Origin: an uncultured bacterium
GTDB lineage: Bacteria; Verrucomicrobiota; Kiritimatiellia; CAIKKV01
Assembly: GCA_938038445.1 (NCBI GenBank)
Contig: CALHRZ010000004.1
Span: forward strand, 1 to 64,000
Direction: 5' to 3'
Length of the DNA stretch: 64,000 nucleotides
Part shown: positions 55,201-62,910 of the stretch, piece after piece
Numbering within the stretch: position 1 is the stretch's first letter
Layout of the letters: every line of letters begins with the position of its first letter
Program-made: the position numbers and the translations under genes
The notes under the pieces: model-generated
Seen by the model: the letters and a program-made list of their open reading frames with translations, nothing else
Told to the model about the DNA's origin: nothing
The model's database searches: none

Positions 55201-56648
55201 TCGTCTTGGCCGTGACTCCGGTAACGGCCTTCCAGCATTCGGTCGATCACGTCGACATCGAAAGCCTCATGGGCGAAGCCGGCATGGCCGAAGACATGCA
55301 TCCGTTCAGGAAAGGCGTGACTGTACTCGAGTCCCGCCAAGCCGCCGCCACAGGCTTTCCCATAGGTGATGGCGGCGATTCCGTAGCGGGAGAAGACGCG
55401 ATGAAGAATCTGGTAGGCGGAACGTTTCGAGGTGTATTGGGTCTGGCCCGAATAAATGGTCGAATCGTCTTTGGGCGTCATTTCGGAATAGTCGCAGGCG
55501 GCCCAGGCAAACTTCTCATACACATTGCAATAGCGTTCCATATTCTCGCGGGCGATCCGCTCGGCCTCGGCCACCGCCTGTTCTTCGGTCCATGATTCCG
55601 AGCCGAACATGGGGACGCCTCTTCCGTGAATCGCGACCATCCAGGGGTTGGTGACCACGCTCACCGCATGGGTTCCGATGTCTCGGCCGCGCGCTGTTGT
55701 GACGTGGGCTTCAAATCCCCGCCCCCACAAGGGTTCCCCGACGGCGAATGGGGCGGTTCGGCGCACCCGGCTCCGCGGGGGCAAGGCGAGCGATTCCACC
55801 AAGAGAGGGTGGCGATTGGTCAATTCCGTCATCATCATCGTTGTAAGTCGGGCGGCTTGATCCTGATCGGACAAGTTCTCCAGTTCGACTGTTAAGGTGC
55901 CGTGGCTTCCTGGCGAATAGGTGATGCGATCGCTCGAAACGTGGGTCACAATGACCGGCCCGGATAGAGGGATGACGCGGAGGGTCTCGAGAAGAATCAT
56001 GGGGATCTTTCTTCCGGAGATATCCGTCACGGTCGCCTCTTTGACATGTGCCAGGAGCGACTCCAACTCCTTGTCTTTTTCGGTGGTCTCGTGTCCATCG
56101 TGTGGAGGGGCGAGGGAATGCCAGGGGTCTCCGAGATCGAGGGCCGTGAGGCGATTCCATTCGTTTTGCATTTCCGGAGAACGGCTGGCGGAGGGCATGA
56201 TTTCAAGAGTGAGCGTTTTTTCTCGGTTGACGATGTCGATCGCGAGGGGGCGGCCCTGGTCGAGGGTTTCGATGGTTTGGCTATCCCGAACATTCTTGGC
56301 GTTCAGAGCAACGGTTCTTTTTCGGAGGTGGACGCCTTGCCTGTTGGAACGGAGGGTTGCTTCGATTCGGTAGCGCCCGGGGTGGAGGTCCAAGCGCATG
56401 GACCAGCCCTTGTCTTCGACGAGGACGCCTTCCGGTCCGGCGGTTCCGATTCGTGCCGGATGACCGGGCAATGATTTGCCGCGCCATTCGGTCTCTTCTG
56501 CAAGTCCGGCCTGGAAAGCAAGCCATGCGGCGGCGAGTGGGAGGGCCATGCAAAGGTTCCGGAGGCGGAGGTGTTTGGGGTTTGCTTTCCGTGGGGTGGG
56601 CGTTTCGGCTGTCGGCGGTAAGGAGAACGGGGTGATCCTTCTCATCAT
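52293..56648 (-). CDS. Large secreted multidomain protein with GH66-like barrel
   Basis: 1451 aa. A hydrophobic segment ('MALPLAAAWLAFQAGLA', residues 34-50) should be the signal, preceded by a 33-residue tail if the ATG at 56648 is used; the ATG at 56549 gives a standard signal peptide instead. After beta-sandwich regions ('HPGRYRIEATLRSNRQGVHL') a barrel-like part has 'VYEKFAWAACDYSEMTPKDD' near 385 and 'LGWNGVRYDGEWSSLTP' near 535, recalling GH66 dextranase-type enzymes. A glutamine-amidotransferase-like domain follows ('RRDLRDFVAGGGGVFAIGSW' near 960, 'GPYGQGRAIVWAASNSG'), then helical repeats to the end. I do not recognise the whole architecture; the substrate is unknown. It follows the UroD-like gene by 4 nt. 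Confidence 0.6.
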   Translation of the reverse strand: MMRRITPFSLPPTAETPTPRKANPKHLRLRNLCMALPLAAAWLAFQAGLAEETEWRGKSLPGHPARIGTAGPEGVLVEDKGWSMRLDLHPGRYRIEATLRSNRQGVHLRKRTVALNAKNVRDSQTIETLDQGRPLAIDIVNREKTLTLEIMPSASRSPEMQNEWNRLTALDLGDPWHSLAPPHDGHETTEKDKELESLLAHVKEATVTDISGRKIPMILLETLRVIPLSGPVIVTHVSSDRITYSPGSHGTLTVELENLSDQDQAARLTTMMMTELTNRHPLLVESLALPPRSRVRRTAPFAVGEPLWGRGFEAHVTTARGRDIGTHAVSVVTNPWMVAIHGRGVPMFGSESWTEEQAVAEAERIARENMERYCNVYEKFAWAACDYSEMTPKDDSTIYSGQTQYTSKRSAYQILHRVFSRYGIAAITYGKACGGGLAGLEYSHAFPERMHVFGHAGFAHEAFDVDVIDRMLEGRYRSHGQDEDFWQMWISCWTHPGNHATTFYGCDEIARSAQLLGWNGVRYDGEWSSLTPISSACLIKIAEDHIRKQVPQFAFGYNAIDSRHSERKGAFTDVCLAARARGGGLCMDEYYRNLPGPASHNIRHLQNVGDFIRLHGGYYLCVFDDQTPWNEALLFAAGSRPMGGGSPALRRFATRFSRFILDPALRRLLNPAHFLKPVGDLPFRWDAFVYERSVSPTRLQLILQLVNLNDATTFGTPSTPPTHLNPPQTQIPFELSLPPGCTVANLFAVGDRDDFQPQPSRFENGRLTIPELNLWTMVVIELDHPPEAPPLHTLCPDPVQMDALRIEGDLDENTIRAINEGRIPITPEVLDKALALGLPPDTAPGDVLYEPVSFETHRSGRDSGWDPKPAEPLPLARNGHPDVLHARGAFSHRHRLEEAYAMLEGAVAQEAIMRGISGLSDLSPQNPGSMHPWPDRAELARYDIVLLDAVPAPAFSLAQRRDLRDFVAGGGGVFAIGSWYSLSKGQYEGSFLEEALPVRTRQQTYLRRVRPMDGTVRATAAFTQVLGTTPPDFGDKPSVEWISHIEPRPGSQVLMETRSGVPLLVAGPYGQGRAIVWAASNSGQPESPWWQSAWWPKVAQHCLQHLAQGANTVTPPDPARTKRVDDARAWLQETALTALLEERERDRKQQMEVAERLRILLADGSDSDALNAVTYWLEHAGRIDPLAYPELVRLARPRLGKSAPWKTLAARFVAAPPHQLNDLVGELAATALPTVAAQNILNWSLSDLSRLRCLATVGDPAAIPFLQQRNAELDAQEAQWAAVHYRNVPDFYTTRLYRPYILWALWRCGRQDEHTAYLLAKACLDLPYYHWRQHWVLANRQAALAQALRFGGDGHEQRQALQHCERAILDLAQAIRDIRPWFRPQHLGTTPVIRRAIARALAEADSRKSLPLALAYVRETPPEHLRDLEALKNATLPALRHFYLARLHPQP

Positions 56649-56652
56649 GGCG

Positions 56653-57585
56653 TCAATATCCGGCGTTTTTCCAACATTCATCCCAAAAAGCGCGTTCATT
56701 CGCTTTTGGGGCGCCAATGAGCAGTTGGTCAGGGGCTGCAATCCAGCCGCCGCCGGGTGCCCAAACCGCGAAAGCGGCGCGGACTTCCGCCGACACCTTC
56801 TCCGGCGTTCCGGTATGGACGATCCGCGAATCGATTCCGCCCAGAACGGCCATTTTGCCGCGGACCTGCTCCTTGACGCGGCGGCGGTCATTGGCCGTGA
56901 CCTGGACTGGGTTCAGAATGTTCACTCCCACAGCCATGAGGTCGGGAATGATCCGTTCGATCGCACCGCAGGAGTGAAAATCAATCAGCACTCCTCGGCG
57001 TTTGGGTTCTTCGAAACAGGCTTCATAGGCGGGGAGCAAAAACCGGCGGAAGAGTTCCGGTGAAAGCATCAGATCGTGCTGGGTGCCCAAATCTTCACTT
57101 ACGTGCAGAACATCAATGCCTAAATCCAAGAGGCGATGGATGCAGACGCGGTTATAGTCGACGATGCCGTTGATCAAGCGCTGCAACCGATCGGGATCTT
57201 CATAGAGGGCCAGCATAAAATTCTCCATTCCCATGAGGCAGCAGAGGCGTTCGCACACAAACTTGATGTGGCTGCCGCCCACGAGGATATCCCGTTGTTT
57301 TAGCGCTTCGAGATGACGCTGGTCTTCGTCGGTCCATGTCAACGCCCAGGGGTCGGGGAGCGCATAGTGGTCGAAGTCGGCGAGATTGGCCAAAGGGTGT
57401 CCCACGTCGATCGGGACCATTCCGGGCTGTTCGGCCTGCCAGACGACGCCCCAGGGATCGGTCCAGGATTCGTATCTGAAGTTGCCGCCGAGTTGGACAG
57501 CCTCCCACACGGTTCCGTCGAAGACGGGGACTCGGGCGGAAGGATTGAAATGGAGGGCGGCAAGCGTGTTGGCTCGGGTGTTCAT
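56653..57585 (-). CDS. Uroporphyrinogen decarboxylase-family protein (methyltransferase-like)
   Basis: The 310-aa protein has the URO-D barrel fold seen in both HemE and the corrinoid methyltransferases MtaA/MtbA. The block 'GVLIDFHSCGAIERIIPDLM' carries the H-x-C zinc-type ligands of the methyltransferase branch, and 'VGVNILNPVQVTANDRRRVK' and 'MAVLGGIDSRIV' follow. This pattern and the sugar-degradation context point to a cobamide-dependent methyltransferase or an uncharacterised branch rather than haem synthesis. The corrinoid protein at 1888-2526 would be a natural partner. ATG at 57585 has no strong ribosome site. The next gene starts 4 nt beyond its stop. Confidence 0.82.
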   Translation of the reverse strand: MNTRANTLAALHFNPSARVPVFDGTVWEAVQLGGNFRYESWTDPWGVVWQAEQPGMVPIDVGHPLANLADFDHYALPDPWALTWTDEDQRHLEALKQRDILVGGSHIKFVCERLCCLMGMENFMLALYEDPDRLQRLINGIVDYNRVCIHRLLDLGIDVLHVSEDLGTQHDLMLSPELFRRFLLPAYEACFEEPKRRGVLIDFHSCGAIERIIPDLMAVGVNILNPVQVTANDRRRVKEQVRGKMAVLGGIDSRIVHTGTPEKVSAEVRAAFAVWAPGGGWIAAPDQLLIGAPKANERAFWDECWKNAGY

Positions 57586-57667
57586 GGATGCGATGATCTC
57601 AGGAAAAGTGCAGGGTTAATTTGATTACGGTTGAGGGAAACCCTTTCAATGTGTCAGGTGTTGCCGG

Positions 57668-60600
57668 CTACAATTCCGTTGAAGTTTCCAAGGGGGTGAA
57701 GGTGACTTTTCCGTCGGGCGATCGGCTGAATACAGCCGCGGCGCCCGTGACGGGTTGGCCTTCGATGGAGTATTGACCTGGAGTTGGCGCCAACAGCACG
57801 GTGTCCACCCGACCGTTTGCGAACGTCACCCGGATGGCGTTACCCTGGAGCAGAGTCTCGAATTGGGGGGGCGGTTCCTCTGTTTTTCGAGGGGCCAGAA
57901 CGGTGAAGAAACCTTCCCCGGGCTTTTGAAGGATTTGCAGCAGGATTTGTTCTTCGCGGAACGGTTTTCCGAAGGTTTTTTGGTAGTGGCTTCCGAATGG
58001 GCCTGGGCCGGCGTTGGAGTGACCGACCTTATGGGTGACCGGTGCGAAGGATGCCGGCTCAGCCACATAGAGATCCAGATCAACGCCATGCTGACCCATC
58101 CAGGTGGCACGGGGTCCTTCCACCTTTACGTCATCGGCCAGACACCAGTAGTTGAGCGCAGGGGTAAGCGAGGGGTTGCCCGTGAGAGTGTCGCGAATGA
58201 CCAAATAGTGAGGACCTTGGACATCCGGGCTTTTGACGAAGGCGACCTGCCGGCGCCACTCGATTGGGGAATCGAGCCAAACGGATTCAGGCTCGCCGCG
58301 GCCGAGGAATTGGCCGTGGGAGGGTGCGAGCATGTAAGGAACGCGGTCGAGATAGCGCGTGCGGCGGCGCATGGCGGCGTAGTCGGCCTGTGGGGACGAC
58401 ACGAAGGAGTCGGCCCGGCCGAACACTTCATCCAGATCGGTTGCATCGGGGGGCCAGCCTATTTCGAGGCAGGTGAACGGTTCCGTTTTGTGTTCGACCC
58501 AGACCTTTCCGGTGAAATAGCAGCCTGGCGAGTCGCGGCCGGGGCAGGGACGGACTTCCTCGCGGTGGTCGAAAGTCACCATGCCGTTGTGCAGCCAGGA
58601 TTGGCTGATGCTTGGGGAATATTGGCTGGCGAAATCGAGCATCAGCGGGGCGCCTTTGGCGTAGAGGATGAATCCGTGCCGATCCGAGTGGCCGTGGCCG
58701 ATGGCGAAACCGCCGCAGTTGAGGTTGACGTAAGTTTCTTCGGGATGAGGGAATCCGCTGCGGAGGACGAAACCGCTGCCGGCGAAATGCGTGGAGCGCA
58801 GGTCGGGCGTTTTGGGTTCAAGGTCGGTCGGCACCAGCAATCCCGGAGGGGTGCCATGCGAGGCGAGCGAGGCGGCATTTTCTAGAATGCCCCACATGAG
58901 GGTTGCAGCCAATTCCCGATCTCGTGAGGCGAGGGCACCGACAAGAAATGGGAAAGCAAGCTCGACGGCGAGCGGGGAGTCGCCAATCGGGGCGGCAGGG
59001 CGGATGCCGCCGCGCACATCGGGCGGAGTCAAGTAGGACAATCTGTAACGTGCGGCGGCCTGCCAAAGCGGGAGCAGATCGGAGAAATCCAGGGTGGGGT
59101 CGGCGTCGGCCAGCATTATGGTAGGAACGGTAGCGAACTCAATCGCCATCACCCCATAGGCGCCGATCTCGAGTGTGGCACCGGCGGGATTGATCTTTTC
59201 GTGTGCGTTGAGTTTGATGAAGCGGGCCAGAAAGTTGCGCCAGAGTGGTCCGTTGGGGTGATTGGGCAGGAGGGCGACCATCGGCGTGGCCCCGCGCAGG
59301 CGAAGGGCTTCCATCATGTTGGCCGAGCCCCAGCCGTAACCGGCCTCGCGCGGCGGCACGTAGTCAGGCGACAGCGCGTTGTAGGCGCAAGCGGCGGCGT
59401 AGCGACGAATCCGGCTCGCCTCCTCGGGGGCGCACTCTGGCGCGGCAAGCGCCACGTCGGCCAGCCAGGCCAGCCGCGGCAGGTTCATGGCGTAACCGTT
59501 GTGATCGAGCCCGACGGTCGCCATGCGGCGGCACATATCGCCCAGAGAGCCGATTGCCGAGGCGACGACCCTTTGGCCGGCAGCGGGATCACTGCTGTTC
59601 AAATAGCTGGAGGCCGGGTGGATATCTCCGACCAGCCATTTCCGGGCGCGCTGACGCAACTCCTCCCGATTTCCAGGGTCTCCGTGAAGGCGGGGGTAAA
59701 GGGCAGTTTCCGGATATTCGAGCACCCAATCCTTGATTTCATCGAGTTGTTGGCGGCCGTGGCGGATGTGCTTGAGCATCAACCGGCTTGGAGGGAGGTC
59801 TTCTGCATTATAAGTTCCTTCGAGAGCCGCAATGGCATAGACTCTTCGACCCAGCATGACAGGCGCGCGGAGGAAGAGATCAGACCTGGCCTGCCGTTCG
59901 ATCCAGAGGTTGTTGGTCTGAGTCCATTGTTTGATCGTCTTGATCGGCTTGGGATCCAGGTCAGGGTTGATCCATTGGGAAGGGCGCAATCCGATGATAG
60001 CCACTTCCCGTCCCTTTTGGGGATTGTAGGCGCCGAAGAAAAGCGCCTCGTCCGAACCCCAGTTCAGAAAAGCGTTGATGCTGACGATGCGGCTGTCCTT
60101 GTCCATGGGCAGGGGTCGCCAGACGGTTCTGTGAGGAGTTCCGTGGGAGTCCACTCCGGGGAAGAGGTGGAACATGCGGCCACTCCACTGGCAATGGGTG
60201 GGTTCGAGTCCGTCGTGGAAAGCGAAGAAGTAGGCGTTGGGTGAAGGGACTTTCCCTCCCGTGCCGCTCCACCAGTCCCACAGCAGCCCGCGGTCGGGTG
60301 GGTCGAACTTTGGAAGAACGAAACGATATGTTTCTCCAGGTTCTCCTGGCAGTTCGGGCATTTCGTACGCGCGGCCATCGCCCAGGTTGAACTCTTCGCG
60401 AACGATGGCCAGGTCTTGGCCTGCATTGAGTTCAATTGTTGCCGCGTAGCCGGTGTTGTCTTCGAAGTCATACCGCAGTTTGACGCGGGCGAAGACCGGC
60501 CCGCGTTCTTCGATCGTGACCGTGTAGCCTCGGCACGCGCGTTCCGTCTGCCACCATCCTCGCCCGATCCATGTGCCGTCTGGGAACCGGATGGCTTGGA

Positions 60601-61105
60601 TCGGGGCGGGGATATGGGCAGGGGAAGCGGGCGGGTCGAAGCGGTGAGAGCCGCCGGGCAAGCGAATGCCGAACCGGGAGGTGGTCAACTCGACCGTGCG
60701 CTCGTGTTCGGCGACATTCAAGTCGGAGGCGACTGGTGCCGTGGCTGTTTTTTCGGCCTGCAGCGTCCAGGATGCGGTTTCGTCGGGCTTTAGGCTCGCC
60801 ATAAAAGAGATCGTGGCGGATCGGATCGTCTGGCCATCAGGCCAGAGCACGACGTCCGAAAGTTGCACGGGAGCGGACGTTTCCTCCGCGGTTGTCAATC
60901 GTGCCCCATTGCGCCTCATTACGCCCTCAGGAAACTCGACGCGATAATTGACGCGGTCCGGACCCCAAGCGATTCCAAACGGCTCGTGAATCGTGAACGT
61001 TTTCTCAAATGCTACCGTCTGAAGGGTTCCAGCCAGGGTCAGGGCGAGAACGGGACCTGCCCATGTGTTGATTTTCCAGTTGAGCGACGATGGAAATATC
61101 GGCAA
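57668..61105 (-). CDS. Secreted heparinase II/III-like protein (fourth of four)
   Basis: 1145 aa from a TTG at 61105 with AAAGGAAAG 7 nt upstream; the signal peptide runs to about residue 33 (cleavage near TVA). Near residue 593 'WGSANMMEALRLRG' and near 803 'GHGHSDRHGFILYAKGAPLM' occupy the places of the two conserved motifs; the second is the best match in the window to the H-x-H-x-D type of the heparinase II/III C-terminal sandwich. 'IGHGHSDRHG' with the following 'LDFASQYSPS' is the most canonical version. The gene follows the broken beta-protein gene, just as the first copy follows the intact one. Substrate unknown. Confidence 0.78.
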   Translation of the reverse strand: MPIFPSSLNWKINTWAGPVLALTLAGTLQTVAFEKTFTIHEPFGIAWGPDRVNYRVEFPEGVMRRNGARLTTAEETSAPVQLSDVVLWPDGQTIRSATISFMASLKPDETASWTLQAEKTATAPVASDLNVAEHERTVELTTSRFGIRLPGGSHRFDPPASPAHIPAPIQAIRFPDGTWIGRGWWQTERACRGYTVTIEERGPVFARVKLRYDFEDNTGYAATIELNAGQDLAIVREEFNLGDGRAYEMPELPGEPGETYRFVLPKFDPPDRGLLWDWWSGTGGKVPSPNAYFFAFHDGLEPTHCQWSGRMFHLFPGVDSHGTPHRTVWRPLPMDKDSRIVSINAFLNWGSDEALFFGAYNPQKGREVAIIGLRPSQWINPDLDPKPIKTIKQWTQTNNLWIERQARSDLFLRAPVMLGRRVYAIAALEGTYNAEDLPPSRLMLKHIRHGRQQLDEIKDWVLEYPETALYPRLHGDPGNREELRQRARKWLVGDIHPASSYLNSSDPAAGQRVVASAIGSLGDMCRRMATVGLDHNGYAMNLPRLAWLADVALAAPECAPEEASRIRRYAAACAYNALSPDYVPPREAGYGWGSANMMEALRLRGATPMVALLPNHPNGPLWRNFLARFIKLNAHEKINPAGATLEIGAYGVMAIEFATVPTIMLADADPTLDFSDLLPLWQAAARYRLSYLTPPDVRGGIRPAAPIGDSPLAVELAFPFLVGALASRDRELAATLMWGILENAASLASHGTPPGLLVPTDLEPKTPDLRSTHFAGSGFVLRSGFPHPEETYVNLNCGGFAIGHGHSDRHGFILYAKGAPLMLDFASQYSPSISQSWLHNGMVTFDHREEVRPCPGRDSPGCYFTGKVWVEHKTEPFTCLEIGWPPDATDLDEVFGRADSFVSSPQADYAAMRRRTRYLDRVPYMLAPSHGQFLGRGEPESVWLDSPIEWRRQVAFVKSPDVQGPHYLVIRDTLTGNPSLTPALNYWCLADDVKVEGPRATWMGQHGVDLDLYVAEPASFAPVTHKVGHSNAGPGPFGSHYQKTFGKPFREEQILLQILQKPGEGFFTVLAPRKTEEPPPQFETLLQGNAIRVTFANGRVDTVLLAPTPGQYSIEGQPVTGAAAVFSRSPDGKVTFTPLETSTEL

Positions 61106-61120
61106 TTTTCTTTCCTTTCA

Positions 61121-61540
61121 TTACTGGCTGACGTCTATCTTGCCTCCGGACGCGACCGTGAGATTGCTGCATGCTATTTGAACACGGTTATCCGGGGCCC
61201 ACTCGCCAGAGGCGTTTGTGCTTGTTGTCGACTGCGGCAGGTGCGTAACCGTGCCGTTGATTTGGACAACAGTGGAAGTGAGCACGGTGTTTCACCCGAC
61301 AAAAACGAGCGTCCCGTTATTTGTGAAGCTATTGAGGGCAACGGTGGAAACGGATACGGTCACAGTGATTCCTGAGTTGATCGTCACATCATCGCCCGCT
61401 TCGGGGGCGCCATTATTCCAGATTGCGTCGGTCCAGTAGCCGTTTGCGGTAGCTGCCGTCGTCTTTGCCCATCCATGCGGCACACAGGCACCGAGCGCCA
61501 CAATTATTATTATTGCGAGTCTAGAGGTGTTGAGTTTCAT
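61121..61540 (-). pseudogene. Beta-strand surface protein gene broken by in-frame TGA
   Basis: ATG 61540 has GAGGT upstream and encodes a signal peptide (MKLNTSRLAIIIIVALGACV...GWA) then 'ATANGYWTDAIWNNGAPEAG', which aligns with the N-terminus of the 33053-35155 protein ('QSGYWTNTATWTDGGTLGLP'). The frame meets TGA at 61294-61292 after 'FTNNGTLVFVG'. Reading on in the same frame gives 56 more residues that continue the alignment ('NTVLTSTVVQINGTVTH', 'WAPDNRVQIACSNLTV') up to a TAA at 61123-61121. So a nonsense codon and loss of the distal half broke it. The fourth lyase-like gene starts 16 nt later. Confidence 0.75.
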
Positions 61541-61641
61541 GTCTGAACCTCTTTGTTGTATGAAGCTGTCTGCCACTTGCGTTGCCTCCAAAGTCTATCG
61601 AATAACAGCCTCTTATTTTGAAGATATGCCGTATACAATAT

Positions 61642-62808
61642 TCAGTTTTTTCGTTTCCGCGTCGTTTCTCCCACAATAAACTCCGGCTCCAAAACCACCG
61701 GGGTCTTGCCGTTCCATCCCTCCAGAACACTCAGCACGACATCGGCCACGATCACTCCGTGCGCCACCGGATCCATTTCAATACGTGTCAACGGCTTGGA
61801 GAAGACCGGTCCCAGACCCCGGTTGGCCCAGGTGGCAACCTGGACGTCCTCAGGAATACGGATCCCATGCTGAACCAGGGCGAGGAGGGCGCCTCGCGCG
61901 ATAAAATCGTCGCTAAAGTAAAACAGATCGGGCCGATCGTGTTTTTCGGCCAACCAGGTCTGCATTGCAGACAGCCCGCCCCGTTCCGTCGCCTCCGGAT
62001 TCCGGAACCCGGAGGGTTGTTGCACGTCGAGCCAGGCGCATTGGACGCCCGTAGCCCGCAGGGCAGCCGCCAACATGGCCACCCGTTGGGAAATCGGATC
62101 GCCGGGGGCGCGCATGACGGCGATGCCGACCGTTCGGATCCCGCATTGTCGGCAATGGTGCGCCAAGGCGCGGTACGCATGGATCACCGAGAGCACAATA
62201 TCGGCTTGCCTGTTGCGAGCTGTTGCCGATGTGGCATCGTCCAGGCAGATGTAGGGGGCTCTGAAATCGGCCAGTACATCTAGAAGCGAGGGGCCCGATC
62301 CGCCGAACGTTATCCCCTGGCCTCCTTCGGCGAGCACAAGGTCCACCGAGCGGGTTTCAAGGATGGCCCGCAGTTCGGCGTATCGGTTCATGTGGGAGGC
62401 GGCGTTCAGATGGAGATCGGTCACCAGATAGCGCTGGGCGTGGAGGCGGCGGGTGATCTCAGCGGCCTGCACCGTGTGGTAATACATATCGGGGCCAGAC
62501 CAGGCGCAGAAGAGGACATGCCCGCGCCAGGAATGGCGTGCTCGGTCACAGACGAGGATGCCGCGGCGCGGTTTAGGCGCCACGAAGCCCTCCTGTTTGA
62601 GTTGCGCCAAGGCACGCCGGATCGTGATGTCGTTGACGCCGAGTTCGGCGGCCATCTCGAGTTTGGTGGGCAGCCGATCTCCGGGCTTGAAGTGCCCGGT
62701 GATGATGGCATGGCGCAACCCCTCGGCCACCTGGTCGGTGAGAGTTTTGCAAGACTGCCGCTCGATGCGGAATGGCAACCCTCGTCTCGCGGTCGCGGTG
62801 ACTTTCAT
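61642..62808 (-). CDS. GntR-type / LacI-like hybrid transcriptional regulator (second)
   Basis: 388 aa. Residues 15-75 form a GntR winged helix ('LTDQVAEGLRHAIITGHFKP' ... 'LPTKLEMAAELGVNDITIRRAL') and residues 95-385 a LacI-type sugar sensor ending with 'GIRIPEDVQVATWANRGLGP' and 'PLTRIEMDPVAHGVIVADVV', which is the usual LacI-family C-terminal pattern. ATG at 62808 sits within a few nt of a promoter carrying the shared GTATTG element, which suggests it represses its own gene. The upstream GTG at 62823 would overlap the -10 box. It is the best candidate regulator of the other two GTATTG promoters. Confidence 0.85.
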   Translation of the reverse strand: MKVTATARRGLPFRIERQSCKTLTDQVAEGLRHAIITGHFKPGDRLPTKLEMAAELGVNDITIRRALAQLKQEGFVAPKPRRGILVCDRARHSWRGHVLFCAWSGPDMYYHTVQAAEITRRLHAQRYLVTDLHLNAASHMNRYAELRAILETRSVDLVLAEGGQGITFGGSGPSLLDVLADFRAPYICLDDATSATARNRQADIVLSVIHAYRALAHHCRQCGIRTVGIAVMRAPGDPISQRVAMLAAALRATGVQCAWLDVQQPSGFRNPEATERGGLSAMQTWLAEKHDRPDLFYFSDDFIARGALLALVQHGIRIPEDVQVATWANRGLGPVFSKPLTRIEMDPVAHGVIVADVVLSVLEGWNGKTPVVLEPEFIVGETTRKRKN

Positions 62809-62814
62809 ACCGAT

Positions 62815-62842
62815 ACAATACACCCAATACGCTTTTTTGCAA
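62815..62842 (-). promoter_or_regulatory. Sigma70-type promoter with GTATTG element (site 3)
   Basis: Minus-strand reading: -35 TTGCAA (62842-62837), 16-bp spacer, -10 TATTGT (62820-62815). The spacer holds GCGTATTGGGTG as in sites 1 and 2. An A/T tract (62845-62860) is just upstream. The ATG of the regulator (62808) lies at the predicted transcript start. Confidence 0.62.
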
Positions 62843-62910
62843 CCTATTAAATTTTTTTAAGCCGGCGGAGGGACGATAGAACCGGAAGGAAACGTTACCG
62901 AAGGGGAGGA

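Noticed and set aside
61292-61294. TGA in the beta-protein read as selenocysteine or recoded
   Set aside because: No SECIS-like element was found, the residue is not at a redox position, and the same frame stops again at a TAA 57 codons later.
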